This document shows positions 46,393-54,785 of a stretch of DNA of 64,000 bases, in pieces. The position numbers were made by a program, and so were the translations under genes. How positions within the stretch are numbered: position 1 is the first letter of the stretch; the number at the start of each line of letters is the position of its first letter. Below the pieces are notes generated by a model. It worked only from the letters and a program-made list of their open reading frames with translations, searched no databases and was not told where the DNA came from. Where the stretch lies: assembly GCF_022568835.1 (NCBI RefSeq), contig NZ_JAKZHV010000003.1, forward strand, positions 372,001 through 436,000, read 5' to 3'. This DNA comes from Arsenicicoccus piscis (lineage in GTDB: Bacteria > Actinomycetota > Actinomycetes > Actinomycetales > Dermatophilaceae).

Positions 46393-46982
46393 CCATCCAG
46401 AAGGCTTCCGCAGCCCTGCTCGCCCTCGGTGTGGCCGTCGTGCTCACCGGCTGCTCGGAGGACCCCAACTCGGTGTCCGCCCAGGCCAAGTCCGGGGACG
46501 AGAAGGGTTACATCACCACCGACGGCACGATCGAGACCCTGCCGGTCGACAAGCGAGGTGCTCCGGTAGACCTCGCCGGCACCACGCTGGACGGCAAGAC
46601 CTGGTCCCTCGCGGACCAGCGCGGCACCGTCGTGGTGCTCAACGCGTGGGCGTCGTGGTGCCCGCCGTGCGAGGCCGAGCAGCCCGACCTCACCAAGGTC
46701 TGGGACCAGGTGCAGGCGGCCAAGAAGCCGGTGCAGTTCATGGGCGTGGTCTGGCGCGGCGAGTCCACCGAGAACGCCCTGACCTGGTCGAAGGAGAAGA
46801 AGGTGACCTACCCCTCCCTCGCCAACGACGGCCGCACCATCCTCGCGCTCGGGGGCAAGGTGCCCTCGCCCCCGACGACGATCGTCGTCGACAAGCAGGG
46901 CCGGATGGCCGCGCGCATCCTCGGCCGCACGACCGCGACGACCCTCTCCGACGTCATCGACGACGTCATCAAGAGCAGCTAG
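46389..46982 (+). CDS. resA: ResA/TlpA-like thiol-disulfide lipoprotein
   Basis: 197 residues. Signal with lipobox LTGC at about residue 21, so anchored outside the membrane; thioredoxin fold with ASWCPPCEAEQPDL and cis-Pro in PSPPTTIVVD. Keeps apocytochrome c cysteines reduced for heme attachment by ResB/CcsB, taking electrons from CcdA. Confidence 0.92.
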   Translation: MTIQKASAALLALGVAVVLTGCSEDPNSVSAQAKSGDEKGYITTDGTIETLPVDKRGAPVDLAGTTLDGKTWSLADQRGTVVVLNAWASWCPPCEAEQPDLTKVWDQVQAAKKPVQFMGVVWRGESTENALTWSKEKKVTYPSLANDGRTILALGGKVPSPPTTIVVDKQGRMAARILGRTTATTLSDVIDDVIKSS

Positions 46983-47749
46983 TGCTCCTGTCTGCCGGCC
47001 AAGACGTGGTCGCGAACGGCACCTTGCCGGTCGCGGTCCTGCTCGCCCTGCTCGCCGGGGCGATCTCGTTCGTCTCGCCGTGCGTGCTGCCGCTCGTGCC
47101 CGGCTTCCTCGGCTACGTCACGGGGATCTCGGAGGTGTCGCTGCAGGAGCGGCGCCGCTCCCGGCTGGTGCTGGGGTCGGTGGGCTTCGTCCTCGGTTTC
47201 ACCGCCATCTTCGTGCCGGTCGTCGTCCTGTTCACCGCGCTCGGCAACCTGGTCGAGGAGCGGCACTCGCTGCTGCTGCGGCTGGCCGGAGTGTTCGTCA
47301 TGGTGTTCGCGCTGGTCTTCGCCGGCTGGGGCGGGCGCCTCGGCGCGCAGCGGGAGGTCACCGTGCGGTGGCGCCCCTCCGCAGGCCTCGCTGGGTCGCC
47401 CCTGCTCGGCATGGCATTCGCGCTCGGCTGGACGCCCTGCATCGGCCCGACGCTCGCCGCGGTCATCGCGGTCGCGCGCCCGTTCGACGGGTCCTCGGTG
47501 CCGCTGGCCCGGGCGATCACCCTGGGCATCGCCTACTGCCTCGGGCTGGGGGTGCCGTTCGTGGTGATGGCGCTCGCCTACGCCCGCGCGCTGCGCGCCT
47601 GGTCGGCGCTGCGCCGGCACCAGCGCACCCTGCAGCTCGTCGGCGCCGGGCTGCTGTTCGTCCTCGGACTCCTCATGGCCCTCGGGGTCTGGGAGCAGCT
47701 CATGACCGCGGTGCAGACCCGGTTCGGCGGAACGGAGTGGATCTTGTGA
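46982..47749 (+). CDS. ccdA: Cytochrome c biogenesis transmembrane protein CcdA
   Basis: 255 residues, six membrane helices with the redox cysteines in SFVSPCVLPLVPGF and LGWTPCIGPTL. Shuttles electrons from cytosolic thioredoxin to ResA. GTG 46982 overlaps the resA stop by one base; a later GTG near 47006 is possible. Confidence 0.93.
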   Translation: MLLSAGQDVVANGTLPVAVLLALLAGAISFVSPCVLPLVPGFLGYVTGISEVSLQERRRSRLVLGSVGFVLGFTAIFVPVVVLFTALGNLVEERHSLLLRLAGVFVMVFALVFAGWGGRLGAQREVTVRWRPSAGLAGSPLLGMAFALGWTPCIGPTLAAVIAVARPFDGSSVPLARAITLGIAYCLGLGVPFVVMALAYARALRAWSALRRHQRTLQLVGAGLLFVLGLLMALGVWEQLMTAVQTRFGGTEWIL

Positions 47750-49428
47750 GGCGGCACGGCTCGAGCACGAAGGACCCGGCGGCTCACGAGACTCCCGCGG
47801 CTTCCGGGACCACGGAGACCCGCCGCCCCGACGACGTCCAGCAGCCCGACATCGGGGTGCTCGGCCTGCTGCGGTGGGCCTGGCGCCAGCTGACCAGCAT
47901 GCGCACGGCGCTGTTCCTGCTGCTGCTCCTCGCGGTGGCCGCCGTCCCCGGCTCGGTGTGGCCGCAGCGCTCGGTCGACCCGGTGCGGGTGCGCACCTAC
48001 CTGCAGGAGCACACGACGGCCGGGCCGTGGATGGACCGGTTGCGGCTGTTCGACGTCTACTCCTCGCCGTGGTTCGCCGCGATCTATCTGCTGCTGTTCA
48101 TCTCCCTCATCGGCTGCGTGCTGCCGCGCTGCCGGGTCCTCTGGCGCGAGACCCGCGGCGGCCCGGTGCGCGCCCCGCTGCGCCTCGCTCGGCTGCCCGA
48201 GCACCGCGAGGTCGAGGTCGCCGCCACCCCCGAGCATGCCCTCGAGACCGCGCGTCGGGTCCTCGGCCGGCAGCGCTTCCGGCTGCGGCCGGCCGACACC
48301 TCCGTGGACGCGACCGGGGCTCCCGGTCAGGCGACGGCGTACGTGTCGGCCGAGAAGGGCTTCCTGCGCGAGCTCGGCAACCTGGTCTTCCACCTGGCCC
48401 TCATCGGGGTGCTGATCGGTGTCGCCGTCGGCCACCTGTGGGGCTGGAAGGGGGACGTCATCGTGCCCGCGACTCGCACCTTCGCCAACTCGATCTTCTC
48501 CGACACCCAGGGCTCGTTCGACACTCTCGCGGCCGGCCCGCTGGTTGACCTCGAGGACCTGCCGCCGTTCATCGTGCGGGTCAACGAGGTCAATGTGGCC
48601 TTCGAGACCGGCGCGGGCGGCTCGCAGTTCGGGCAGCCGCGCTTCTTCGACGCCAGCGTGACGACCCAGGACTCGCCGACGGCAGCCCCGCGCAACCAGG
48701 TCATGTCGGTCAACAACCCGCTGCACTTCGGCTCGACCTCGGTGTTCCTGCTCGGCAACGGCTACGCGCCGGTCATCACGGTGCGCGACAAGACCGGCAA
48801 GGTCGTCATGCGTGAGCCGGTCGTCTTCCGGCCGCAGGACAACAACTACACCTCGACCGGGGCGGTGAAGGTGCGCGCCACCTCCCCGCAGCTCGGTTTC
48901 GAGGGCATCTTCGCCCCCACCATCAGCGACCAGAACCTGCGCGCCAACCCGGTCTCGGACTTCCCTGGGCCGGCCCTGCCGGGTCTGCTGCTCACGCTGT
49001 GGCAGGGCGAGCTGTTCCCCGACGGAGCCCCGCAGTCGGTCTACGCGCTGGACACCTCGAAGATGACCCAGCCCAAGACCGCGGCCGGGCTGCCCGTCCG
49101 CATCGCGCTGCGGCTCGGCGAGACCAAGGCCATCGCGGGGGACCGGGGCACCGTCACGTTCGAGTCGCTGCCCCGCTTCGCGGGCCTGAGCGTGCGCTAC
49201 GACCCGGGCAAGGAGCTCACCCTGGCGTGCTCCCTGCTCGCCCTCGCGGGACTCATCGCGTCGCTGACGATTCGGCGTCGCCGAGTCTTCGTGCGCGTCC
49301 GAGAGCAAGACGGACGTACCCTGCTGATGGTCGGTGGTCTCGCCAAGGGCGAGGACGTGCGTCTCGGCGACGCCGTGGACCGCGTGACCGAGTCGATCCT
49401 TGAGGAGCTGCCGCGCCATGAATCCTGA
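47746..49428 (+). CDS. resB: Cytochrome c biogenesis protein ResB
   Basis: 560 residues with three N-terminal membrane helices, a large outer domain (about residues 210-480) and a fourth helix (LACSLLALAGLIASLTI). ResB motifs include MRTALFLLLLLAVAAVPGSVWPQ, DVYSSPWFAAIYLLLFISLIGCVLPR and the fold-back FLRELGNLVFHLALIGVLIG. Forms the system II heme ligation complex with CcsB. GTGA overlap with ccdA. Confidence 0.93.
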   Translation: MRRHGSSTKDPAAHETPAASGTTETRRPDDVQQPDIGVLGLLRWAWRQLTSMRTALFLLLLLAVAAVPGSVWPQRSVDPVRVRTYLQEHTTAGPWMDRLRLFDVYSSPWFAAIYLLLFISLIGCVLPRCRVLWRETRGGPVRAPLRLARLPEHREVEVAATPEHALETARRVLGRQRFRLRPADTSVDATGAPGQATAYVSAEKGFLRELGNLVFHLALIGVLIGVAVGHLWGWKGDVIVPATRTFANSIFSDTQGSFDTLAAGPLVDLEDLPPFIVRVNEVNVAFETGAGGSQFGQPRFFDASVTTQDSPTAAPRNQVMSVNNPLHFGSTSVFLLGNGYAPVITVRDKTGKVVMREPVVFRPQDNNYTSTGAVKVRATSPQLGFEGIFAPTISDQNLRANPVSDFPGPALPGLLLTLWQGELFPDGAPQSVYALDTSKMTQPKTAAGLPVRIALRLGETKAIAGDRGTVTFESLPRFAGLSVRYDPGKELTLACSLLALAGLIASLTIRRRRVFVRVREQDGRTLLMVGGLAKGEDVRLGDAVDRVTESILEELPRHES

Positions 49429-50488
49429 GACTCTCGCGTCCTATTCGAACCTCTCCGTGTACGCCGCGATGCTCGTGGTGATGCTCGCCATGCTCGCGTT
49501 CGTCGTAGACCTCGCGCAGACTCGCGTGCGCACCCTCCACGACGCGTCCGTGGCCGACGCGACCGCGGCCGACGCGTCCGAGGCACCCGCGCCGGTGCTG
49601 GCCAACGCCTCGAGCGGCGCGAGCGTCGGGGCTCGCCCGAGCTCGGCCCGCGCTGCATCCGACGCGACCAACCCGGCCGACCCGTTCTACCCAGCCGGTC
49701 CGGTCGACGACGGGACGGCGGCGCCGGTCCGACGCCAGTGGGCCGGCATGGGACTCTCGCTGTTCTCCCTCGGCACCTTGCTGATGCTCGCAGCGGTCGT
49801 GCTGCGCGGCCTGTCGGTCATGCGCGCCCCCTGGGGCAACATGTACGAGTTCCTGCTCACCGGCACCATGGTGATCGCGCTCGTCTTCACGATCCTCGCG
49901 ATGACCCGCGACCTGCGCTGGATGGGCAGCTTCGTGTCCGCGGTCGTGCTGCTCATGCTGGGCATGTGCCTCGTGGTCTACACCGACGCCTCGCAGCTGA
50001 TGCCCGCCCTCAAGTCCTACTGGCTGGTCATCCACGTGTCCGTCGCGTTCGTGTCCACCGCCCTGTTCACCATCGGCGCGATCGCGGCGGCGCTGTTCCT
50101 CTTCAAGGACGCGTCCGAGTCGCTCGGTGTGGTGCCGACGAAGGGCCTCAAGGGCAAGCTCTACGCCGCGACGCCGTCGGCCAAGGCGCTGGACCGGTTC
50201 TCCTACTCACTGCACATCGCGAGCTTCCCGCTGTGGACCTTCACCCTGATCGCCGGCGCCATCTGGGCCGAGAACGCCTGGGGGCGCTACTGGGGCTGGG
50301 ACCCCAAGGAGGTCTGGACGTTCGTGATCTGGGTGGTCTACGCGGCCTACCTGCACGCGCGCGCGACGACCGGCTGGAAGATCCGCTCCGCGACCTGGAT
50401 CGCGCTCGCCGGCTACGCGTGCATCCTGATCAACTTCTTCGTCGTCAACAAGTTCTTCGTCGGCAAGCACTCGTACTCGGGAATGTGA
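49418..50488 (+). CDS. ccsB: Cytochrome c biogenesis protein CcsB/CcsA
   Basis: 356 residues, about eight membrane helices. The heme-handling WWD-type segment WGRYWGWDPKEVWTF is intact, with flanking His residues (HVSVAFVS, HIASFP). An Ala/Ser/Asp-rich loop of about 60 residues follows the first helix. ATG 49418 lies inside the resB end, 11 bases overlapped, after TGAGGAG. Confidence 0.94.
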   Translation: MNPETLASYSNLSVYAAMLVVMLAMLAFVVDLAQTRVRTLHDASVADATAADASEAPAPVLANASSGASVGARPSSARAASDATNPADPFYPAGPVDDGTAAPVRRQWAGMGLSLFSLGTLLMLAAVVLRGLSVMRAPWGNMYEFLLTGTMVIALVFTILAMTRDLRWMGSFVSAVVLLMLGMCLVVYTDASQLMPALKSYWLVIHVSVAFVSTALFTIGAIAAALFLFKDASESLGVVPTKGLKGKLYAATPSAKALDRFSYSLHIASFPLWTFTLIAGAIWAENAWGRYWGWDPKEVWTFVIWVVYAAYLHARATTGWKIRSATWIALAGYACILINFFVVNKFFVGKHSYSGM

Positions 50489-50493
50489 TCCAG

Positions 50494-50799
50494 ATGGCCC
50501 CTGCCCTGCGCTACACCCTGCTGCGGTTCGCCCTGTTCATCGGCTGCTGCGGACTCTTCTGGCTGCTCGGCCTGCGGGGTCTGGCGCTGATCGTCGTGGG
50601 TGGCGTGGCCTCGATGGGGCTGTCGCTTTGGCTGCTGCAACGCCCTCGGGACGAGCTGTCGGCGCGCATCGACGAGCGCGTCCAGCACCGCACGGCGGTC
50701 AAGCGGTCGCGCTGGGCCGCCCAGATCGACGCCGACGCGGACGCCGAGGACGCCGAGGTCGGCCGCGACGACCGGGGGCCGCGCGAGTCGCGGTCCTGA
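50494..50799 (+). CDS. DUF4229 small membrane protein
   Basis: 101 residues; two membrane helices (YTLLRFALFIGCCGLFWLLG and LALIVVGGVASMGLSLWLL) then RPRDELSARIDERV, the DUF4229 signature. C-terminal tail acidic. Found beside ccsB and menA in actinobacteria; function unknown. Five bases after the ccsB stop. Confidence 0.8.
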   Translation: MAPALRYTLLRFALFIGCCGLFWLLGLRGLALIVVGGVASMGLSLWLLQRPRDELSARIDERVQHRTAVKRSRWAAQIDADADAEDAEVGRDDRGPRESRS

Positions 50800-50847
50800 G
50801 GACGGCGGTCCTGAGCGTCGCGGTCGTTCCCCAAGGAGTGGCCGCGC

Positions 50848-51723
50848 TCAGCCCAGCGCCAGGCCGATCGCCAGCAGGAAGCCGTAGGCCAGGCAGGTGA
50901 TCCCCGTCCCGGCCAGCACCGGGATCAGTTCTCGACCGATCGCGCCGGACAGCACCGTGCGCGTCGGCGGCACCGCCGCCAGCAGCCCGACCAGACCGAG
51001 CAGCGCGTACGGGTGGCCACCCACCGCCGCGAGGACCGCGGCCAGACCGGCCACCGCGACCAGCCCCACGTAGAGCATCCGGGTGCCTCGGTCGCCGAGC
51101 CGCACCGCGAGGGTGTGCTTGCCGGACACGGAGTCGCCCGGGATGTCGCGCAGGTTGTTGGCGACCAGCACGGCCGTGATCAGCGAGCCGATGCCGACCG
51201 CGCCCATCCAGGTGCCGAGGTCGGCGCGGTGCACCTGGGTGGCGGTGGTGCACACGACCGCCACCAGGCCGAAGAACACGAAGACGAAGACCTCGCCGAG
51301 CCCGGCGTAGCCGTAGGGGTGCTTGCCGCCGGTGTAGTACCACGCGGCCAGCACGGCCGCGATGCCGATCGGGAACAGCCAGAAGAACGCCGACAGCGCC
51401 ATCAGCGCGAGCCCGGCGACCGCTGCCAGCCCGAAGCAGGCGAACGCAGCAGCCTTGACCTGGCCCGGCTGCGCCAGCCGCTGCCCGACCAGCCGCACCG
51501 GCCCGACCCGGCGCTCGTCGGTGCCTCGGATCCCGTCGGAGTAGTCGTTGGCGTAGTTCACGCCCACCTGGAGGAACAGCGCCACCAGCAGCGCGAGCAG
51601 GGCCAGCGCCGCATCGGCGTGACCGAGACCGTAGGCCGAGCCGGTGCCGATCACGACGGGCGAGACGGCGGCTGGCAGGGTCCTGGGGCGCGCGCCCTCG
51701 ATCCATTCCGAAAGCGTGGCCAT
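50848..51723 (-). CDS. menA: 1,4-dihydroxy-2-naphthoate polyprenyltransferase
   Basis: 291-residue UbiA-family membrane enzyme that prenylates DHNA to demethylmenaquinone. Asp-rich Mg sites: NYANDYSDGIRGTD and NNLRDIPGDSVSGKHTLAVRLG. Start: CACAAT lies 7 bases before ATG 51723 and covers part of the earlier ATG 51732, so 51723 is preferred. Convergent with DUF4229. Confidence 0.94.
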   Translation of the reverse strand: MATLSEWIEGARPRTLPAAVSPVVIGTGSAYGLGHADAALALLALLVALFLQVGVNYANDYSDGIRGTDERRVGPVRLVGQRLAQPGQVKAAAFACFGLAAVAGLALMALSAFFWLFPIGIAAVLAAWYYTGGKHPYGYAGLGEVFVFVFFGLVAVVCTTATQVHRADLGTWMGAVGIGSLITAVLVANNLRDIPGDSVSGKHTLAVRLGDRGTRMLYVGLVAVAGLAAVLAAVGGHPYALLGLVGLLAAVPPTRTVLSGAIGRELIPVLAGTGITCLAYGFLLAIGLALG

Positions 51724-51811
51724 GCCGGTCATTGTGGCTGATCGGAGGCTCGGGACGACGCAGCCGCCCACGTCGGCGGGGGCGTGTCCGGGGGTCTGCT
51801 GCCTGTCCGGG

Positions 51812-51850
51812 CTGCAGCGTCGGGCAGCAGCGTCGGGCTGCAGGGTCGGG
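51812..51850. repeat. 13-bp tandem repeat (x3) between menE and menA
   Basis: CTGCAGCGTCGGG, CAGCAGCGTCGGG, CTGCAGGGTCGGG follow each other without gaps in the 137-base space after the menE stop. Could be a binding array for the menA promoter or a neutral microsatellite. Confidence 0.75.
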
Positions 51851-51860
51851 CCGGTGCGGG

Positions 51861-53060
51861 TCAGCCGAAGCGCCGCGCCAGCGCCGCCCGGTCCGGCTTG
51901 CCCGGCCCCCGCAGCGGCAGCTCGTCCAGCACCAGCAGCCGTTGCGGCAGCGCGTGAGGCGGGAGCGCCTCCCGCAGGAGCTCGCGCAGCTCGGCCAGGT
52001 CCGTCGCTCCCTCGGCCGTCGGGTCCACAGCTGTCGCGTCCACAGCCGTCGCACCCTCGGTCGGTTGCTGCAGCACCACGGCTGCGGCCACGGCCTCACC
52101 CCACTGCGGGTCGGGCAGGCCGACCACGACCACGTCGCGGACCGCGGGCCAGGCTGCGGTGATCGCCTCCTCGACCACGGACGGCGCCACCTTGTAGCCC
52201 CCGGTGTTGATCAGGTCGTCCGCGCGCCCGAGGATGCGCAGCCGACCGTCGGCCTCGATCGAGCCGAGGTCGGACGTCCGGAACCAGCGTCGCCCTGCCC
52301 CGTCGACGCGGAACGCCTCGTCGCTCAGCTGCGGCAGCCCCAGGTAGCCGTGCGCCACGCACGGGCCACCCAGGCTGACCCGGCCCTGCTCGTCCAGCGC
52401 GATCTCCATGTCCGGCAACGGGATCCCGTCGTAGACGCACCCGCCGGCGGTCTCGGTCATCCCGTAGGTCTGGACCACCCGAAGGCCTTCGCGCAGCGCC
52501 CGGGCGCAAAGGTCCGGGCGCAGCGCCGCACCGCCCACGAGGATCGCGTCGTAGCGCGCACCGGCCGCCCGGCCCACCGGCGAGTCGAGCAGGCGCACCA
52601 GCTGGGTCGGCACCACCGAGGTGTAGAGCCGGTGGCAGCCCCCAGCGCGATCGGTGGCCGCCGCGAAGGCCGCGGCGGTGAACGGACCCTCGGGGAGGGC
52701 TACCGGATCGGTTCCGGCGAGCACCGAGCGAGCGAGGACCTGCAGGCCGGCGATGTGGGAGGCGCCGAGCGCGAGCACCCAGGTGCCGTGCCCACCGAGA
52801 GCCTGCGCGGTCGCCTCGCCGGAGGCCCGGAGCGCAGCCGCGGACAGCAGGGCGCGCTTGGGCGACCCGGTCGAGCCCGACGTCCCGACCACGAGAGCCA
52901 GGTCGTCGGGCGCGCTCGGCACGGACGCGGGTGGTTCGTCGCCCGAGCCCGGCGGGCAGAGCGCCGGTCCGGCGCCGCTCAGCGCGTCCCGCAGCGGACC
53001 GAGGTCGGCCACGACCTCGGCGAGGGTGGCGTGGGCGGGCGGCCAGGCGCGTAGCTTCAC
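51861..53060 (-). CDS. menE: o-Succinylbenzoate-CoA ligase
   Basis: 399 residues of the acyl-adenylate family. ATP motif GTSGSTGSPKRALLS, YGMTETAGGCVYDG, TSDLGSIEADGRLRILGRADDLINTGGYKV and the catalytic Lys near the end in PLRGPGKPDR. Shorter than generic acyl-CoA ligases, as usual for MenE. Start GTG 53060 has TACCCT 6 bases upstream; the frame stays open far beyond but without coding character. Followed by menA on the same strand. Confidence 0.94.
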   Translation of the reverse strand: MKLRAWPPAHATLAEVVADLGPLRDALSGAGPALCPPGSGDEPPASVPSAPDDLALVVGTSGSTGSPKRALLSAAALRASGEATAQALGGHGTWVLALGASHIAGLQVLARSVLAGTDPVALPEGPFTAAAFAAATDRAGGCHRLYTSVVPTQLVRLLDSPVGRAAGARYDAILVGGAALRPDLCARALREGLRVVQTYGMTETAGGCVYDGIPLPDMEIALDEQGRVSLGGPCVAHGYLGLPQLSDEAFRVDGAGRRWFRTSDLGSIEADGRLRILGRADDLINTGGYKVAPSVVEEAITAAWPAVRDVVVVGLPDPQWGEAVAAAVVLQQPTEGATAVDATAVDPTAEGATDLAELRELLREALPPHALPQRLLVLDELPLRGPGKPDRAALARRFG

Positions 53061-53066
53061 CGCGCC

Positions 53067-53072
53067 AGGGTA
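53067..53072 (-). promoter_or_regulatory. -10 box of menE (leaderless type)
   Basis: TACCCT on the minus strand, 6 bases before GTG 53060. Confidence 0.55.
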
Positions 53073-53133
53073 GTGCGCCGGCCGTCGAAGCCAGCCTGGC
53101 CGACCGGCCCGACCTCGTCGAGACGACAGATCC

Positions 53134-53161
53134 CGGACACCGTCTCGGCGTGTCGTGTCCG
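53134..53161. promoter_or_regulatory. Inverted repeat between menE and the SDR gene
   Basis: CGGACAC and GTGTCCG, perfect 7-base arms 14 bases apart, in the divergent intergenic region. Candidate operator. Confidence 0.35.
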
Positions 53162-53222
53162 ACATGTGCACTCTCGATGACTGCCCTGGCCTGCGGCGGG
53201 GAGGCTGTGATCGGATGGAGCC

Positions 53223-54008
53223 ATGAGCGAGCAGACGGGTCAGCACACCGACGGGACCACCCAGGGCGACCGGCGACCGGTGGCCGTGGTGACCGGGGCG
53301 AGCAGCGGCATCGGCGAGGCGTCGGCGCGGCAGCTGGCGGCGGCGGGGTTCGACGTGGTCTGCGCCGCTCGGCGCACCGAGCGGATCGAGGCGTTGGCGG
53401 CCGAGATCGGCGGCCGCGCGGTGACCTGCGACGTCACCCAGGTCGAGGACGTCGAGCGGCTGGCCCGCGAGGCCGGCGACCAGGTGGACGTGCTGTTCAA
53501 CAATGCCGGGGGTGCTCTGGGCACCGAGACGATCGCCGAGGCCGACCTCGAGCACTGGCGCTCGATGTACGAGACCAACGTCCTCGGTGCCCTCGCGGTG
53601 ACCAAGGCCCTGCTGCCGGCGGTCAAGGCGGCGCCGGCCGGGCTCGTGGTGTTCCTGACCTCGACGGCGGCGCTCAGCACCTACGAGGGTGGCGGTGGCT
53701 ACGTGGCGGCCAAGCACGCCGAGCGGGTCATCGCGGACACGCTGCGCCTCGAGGCGGTGGCCGACGGGGTGCGGGTCAGTCACATCGCGCCCGGCATGGT
53801 CAAGACCGAGGAGTTCTCCCTGGTCCGCCTCGGCGGCGACGCCGAGGCCGCCGAGAAGGTCTACGCCGGAGTGCCCAACCCCCTCACGGCCGACGACATC
53901 GCCGACGTCGTGACCTGGATCGCGACCCGCCCGCCGCACGTCAACATCGACCAGGTGACGATCCGCCCCCAGCCGCAGGCGTCGAACTACAAGGTCCACC
54001 GCGTGTGA
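53223..54008 (+). CDS. Short-chain dehydrogenase/reductase (YdfG-like)
   Basis: 261 residues, classical SDR: TGASSGIG cofactor turn, FNNAGG, catalytic Ser in LTSTAA and YVAAK. The AARR sequence after strand 2 suggests NADP(H). Resembles serine/3-hydroxy acid dehydrogenases (YdfG); substrate not certain. GGAG before ATG 53223. Confidence 0.85.
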   Translation: MSEQTGQHTDGTTQGDRRPVAVVTGASSGIGEASARQLAAAGFDVVCAARRTERIEALAAEIGGRAVTCDVTQVEDVERLAREAGDQVDVLFNNAGGALGTETIAEADLEHWRSMYETNVLGALAVTKALLPAVKAAPAGLVVFLTSTAALSTYEGGGGYVAAKHAERVIADTLRLEAVADGVRVSHIAPGMVKTEEFSLVRLGGDAEAAEKVYAGVPNPLTADDIADVVTWIATRPPHVNIDQVTIRPQPQASNYKVHRV

Positions 54009-54082
54009 GCGGCGCGGGCCCGCCTCGACGGGCGCGGACCCGCCCAGACGGGCGGCGTCCGACGCGACCAAGGCCCGCGGCG

Positions 54083-54745
54083 TCAGGCCTCGAGCGCAGC
54101 CGGCCCGGTGGACTCCTCGGCGAGCTTCTTGACGGCGAGCAGCATGTCGCGGCTCATCATGAAGGACACCGGCTCGACGACGTACGGCCCACCAGCGAGC
54201 TTCTTGACCAGGCTGTCCCCGTGCAGGAACGCTGTCCGCTCGATGAGCCTGGTGCGCCCGTGGGGGAGAGCCCGCAGGTGGTAGGACCACACCGTCTGCG
54301 CCAGCGGGTTGTCCTCGGGGATGCCGACCAGCACCAGGCGCTCGTCGCTGACCAGCTCGGCGACCTGCAGCGGCGGCAGCTGGTTGTGCAGCCAGACGTC
54401 GGCACCCACGGCGACCTCGTCCCGGTCGGTCCGCATGACCTGGTAGCCCTGACCGTGCTCGGCCACCAGCCCCGTCATGAGCTCGTGCGCCGAGAACCCC
54501 TTGCGACCGTGCCCGATCTGCAGCACCCACGGCCAGACCTGGTCGGGCGTCGCCCAGATGGTCACCGCGCGGGTCGACTGCCAGGAGATCTCCAGCAGCA
54601 GGTCGTCGCCGGGCAGCTGCTCCTCCACCTCGCGCGCGGTCGCTCCCCAGGTCCGGCGCTCCTGGCTGTGCAGCGGGCCGGTCGCCAGGTGGGCCGCCAG
54701 CCGTGCCGCCCCCGCGATGTTGCCCTTGATGTCCCCGAGGCCCAT
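54083..54745 (-). CDS. SRPBCC-fold protein
   Basis: 220 residues. The segment RAVTIWATPDQVWPWVLQIG is the usual opening of SRPBCC/START-like domains, followed by strands with LVLVGIPEDN and SYHLRALPHGRTRLIERTAF. Hydrophobic-ligand binder of unknown role. TAGTCT on the minus strand ends 6 bases before ATG 54745, so that start is preferred to GTG 54751. Confidence 0.75.
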   Translation of the reverse strand: MGLGDIKGNIAGAARLAAHLATGPLHSQERRTWGATAREVEEQLPGDDLLLEISWQSTRAVTIWATPDQVWPWVLQIGHGRKGFSAHELMTGLVAEHGQGYQVMRTDRDEVAVGADVWLHNQLPPLQVAELVSDERLVLVGIPEDNPLAQTVWSYHLRALPHGRTRLIERTAFLHGDSLVKKLAGGPYVVEPVSFMMSRDMLLAVKKLAEESTGPAALEA

Positions 54746-54785
54746 GGGCACAGACTACGTCGGGTGGCTGGACGTCGCCTCCACG

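Noticed and set aside
53061-54530. Long N-terminal extension of menE
   Set aside because: The open frame continues upstream, antisense to the SDR gene, but MenE homology begins at GTG 53060 next to a TACCCT promoter.
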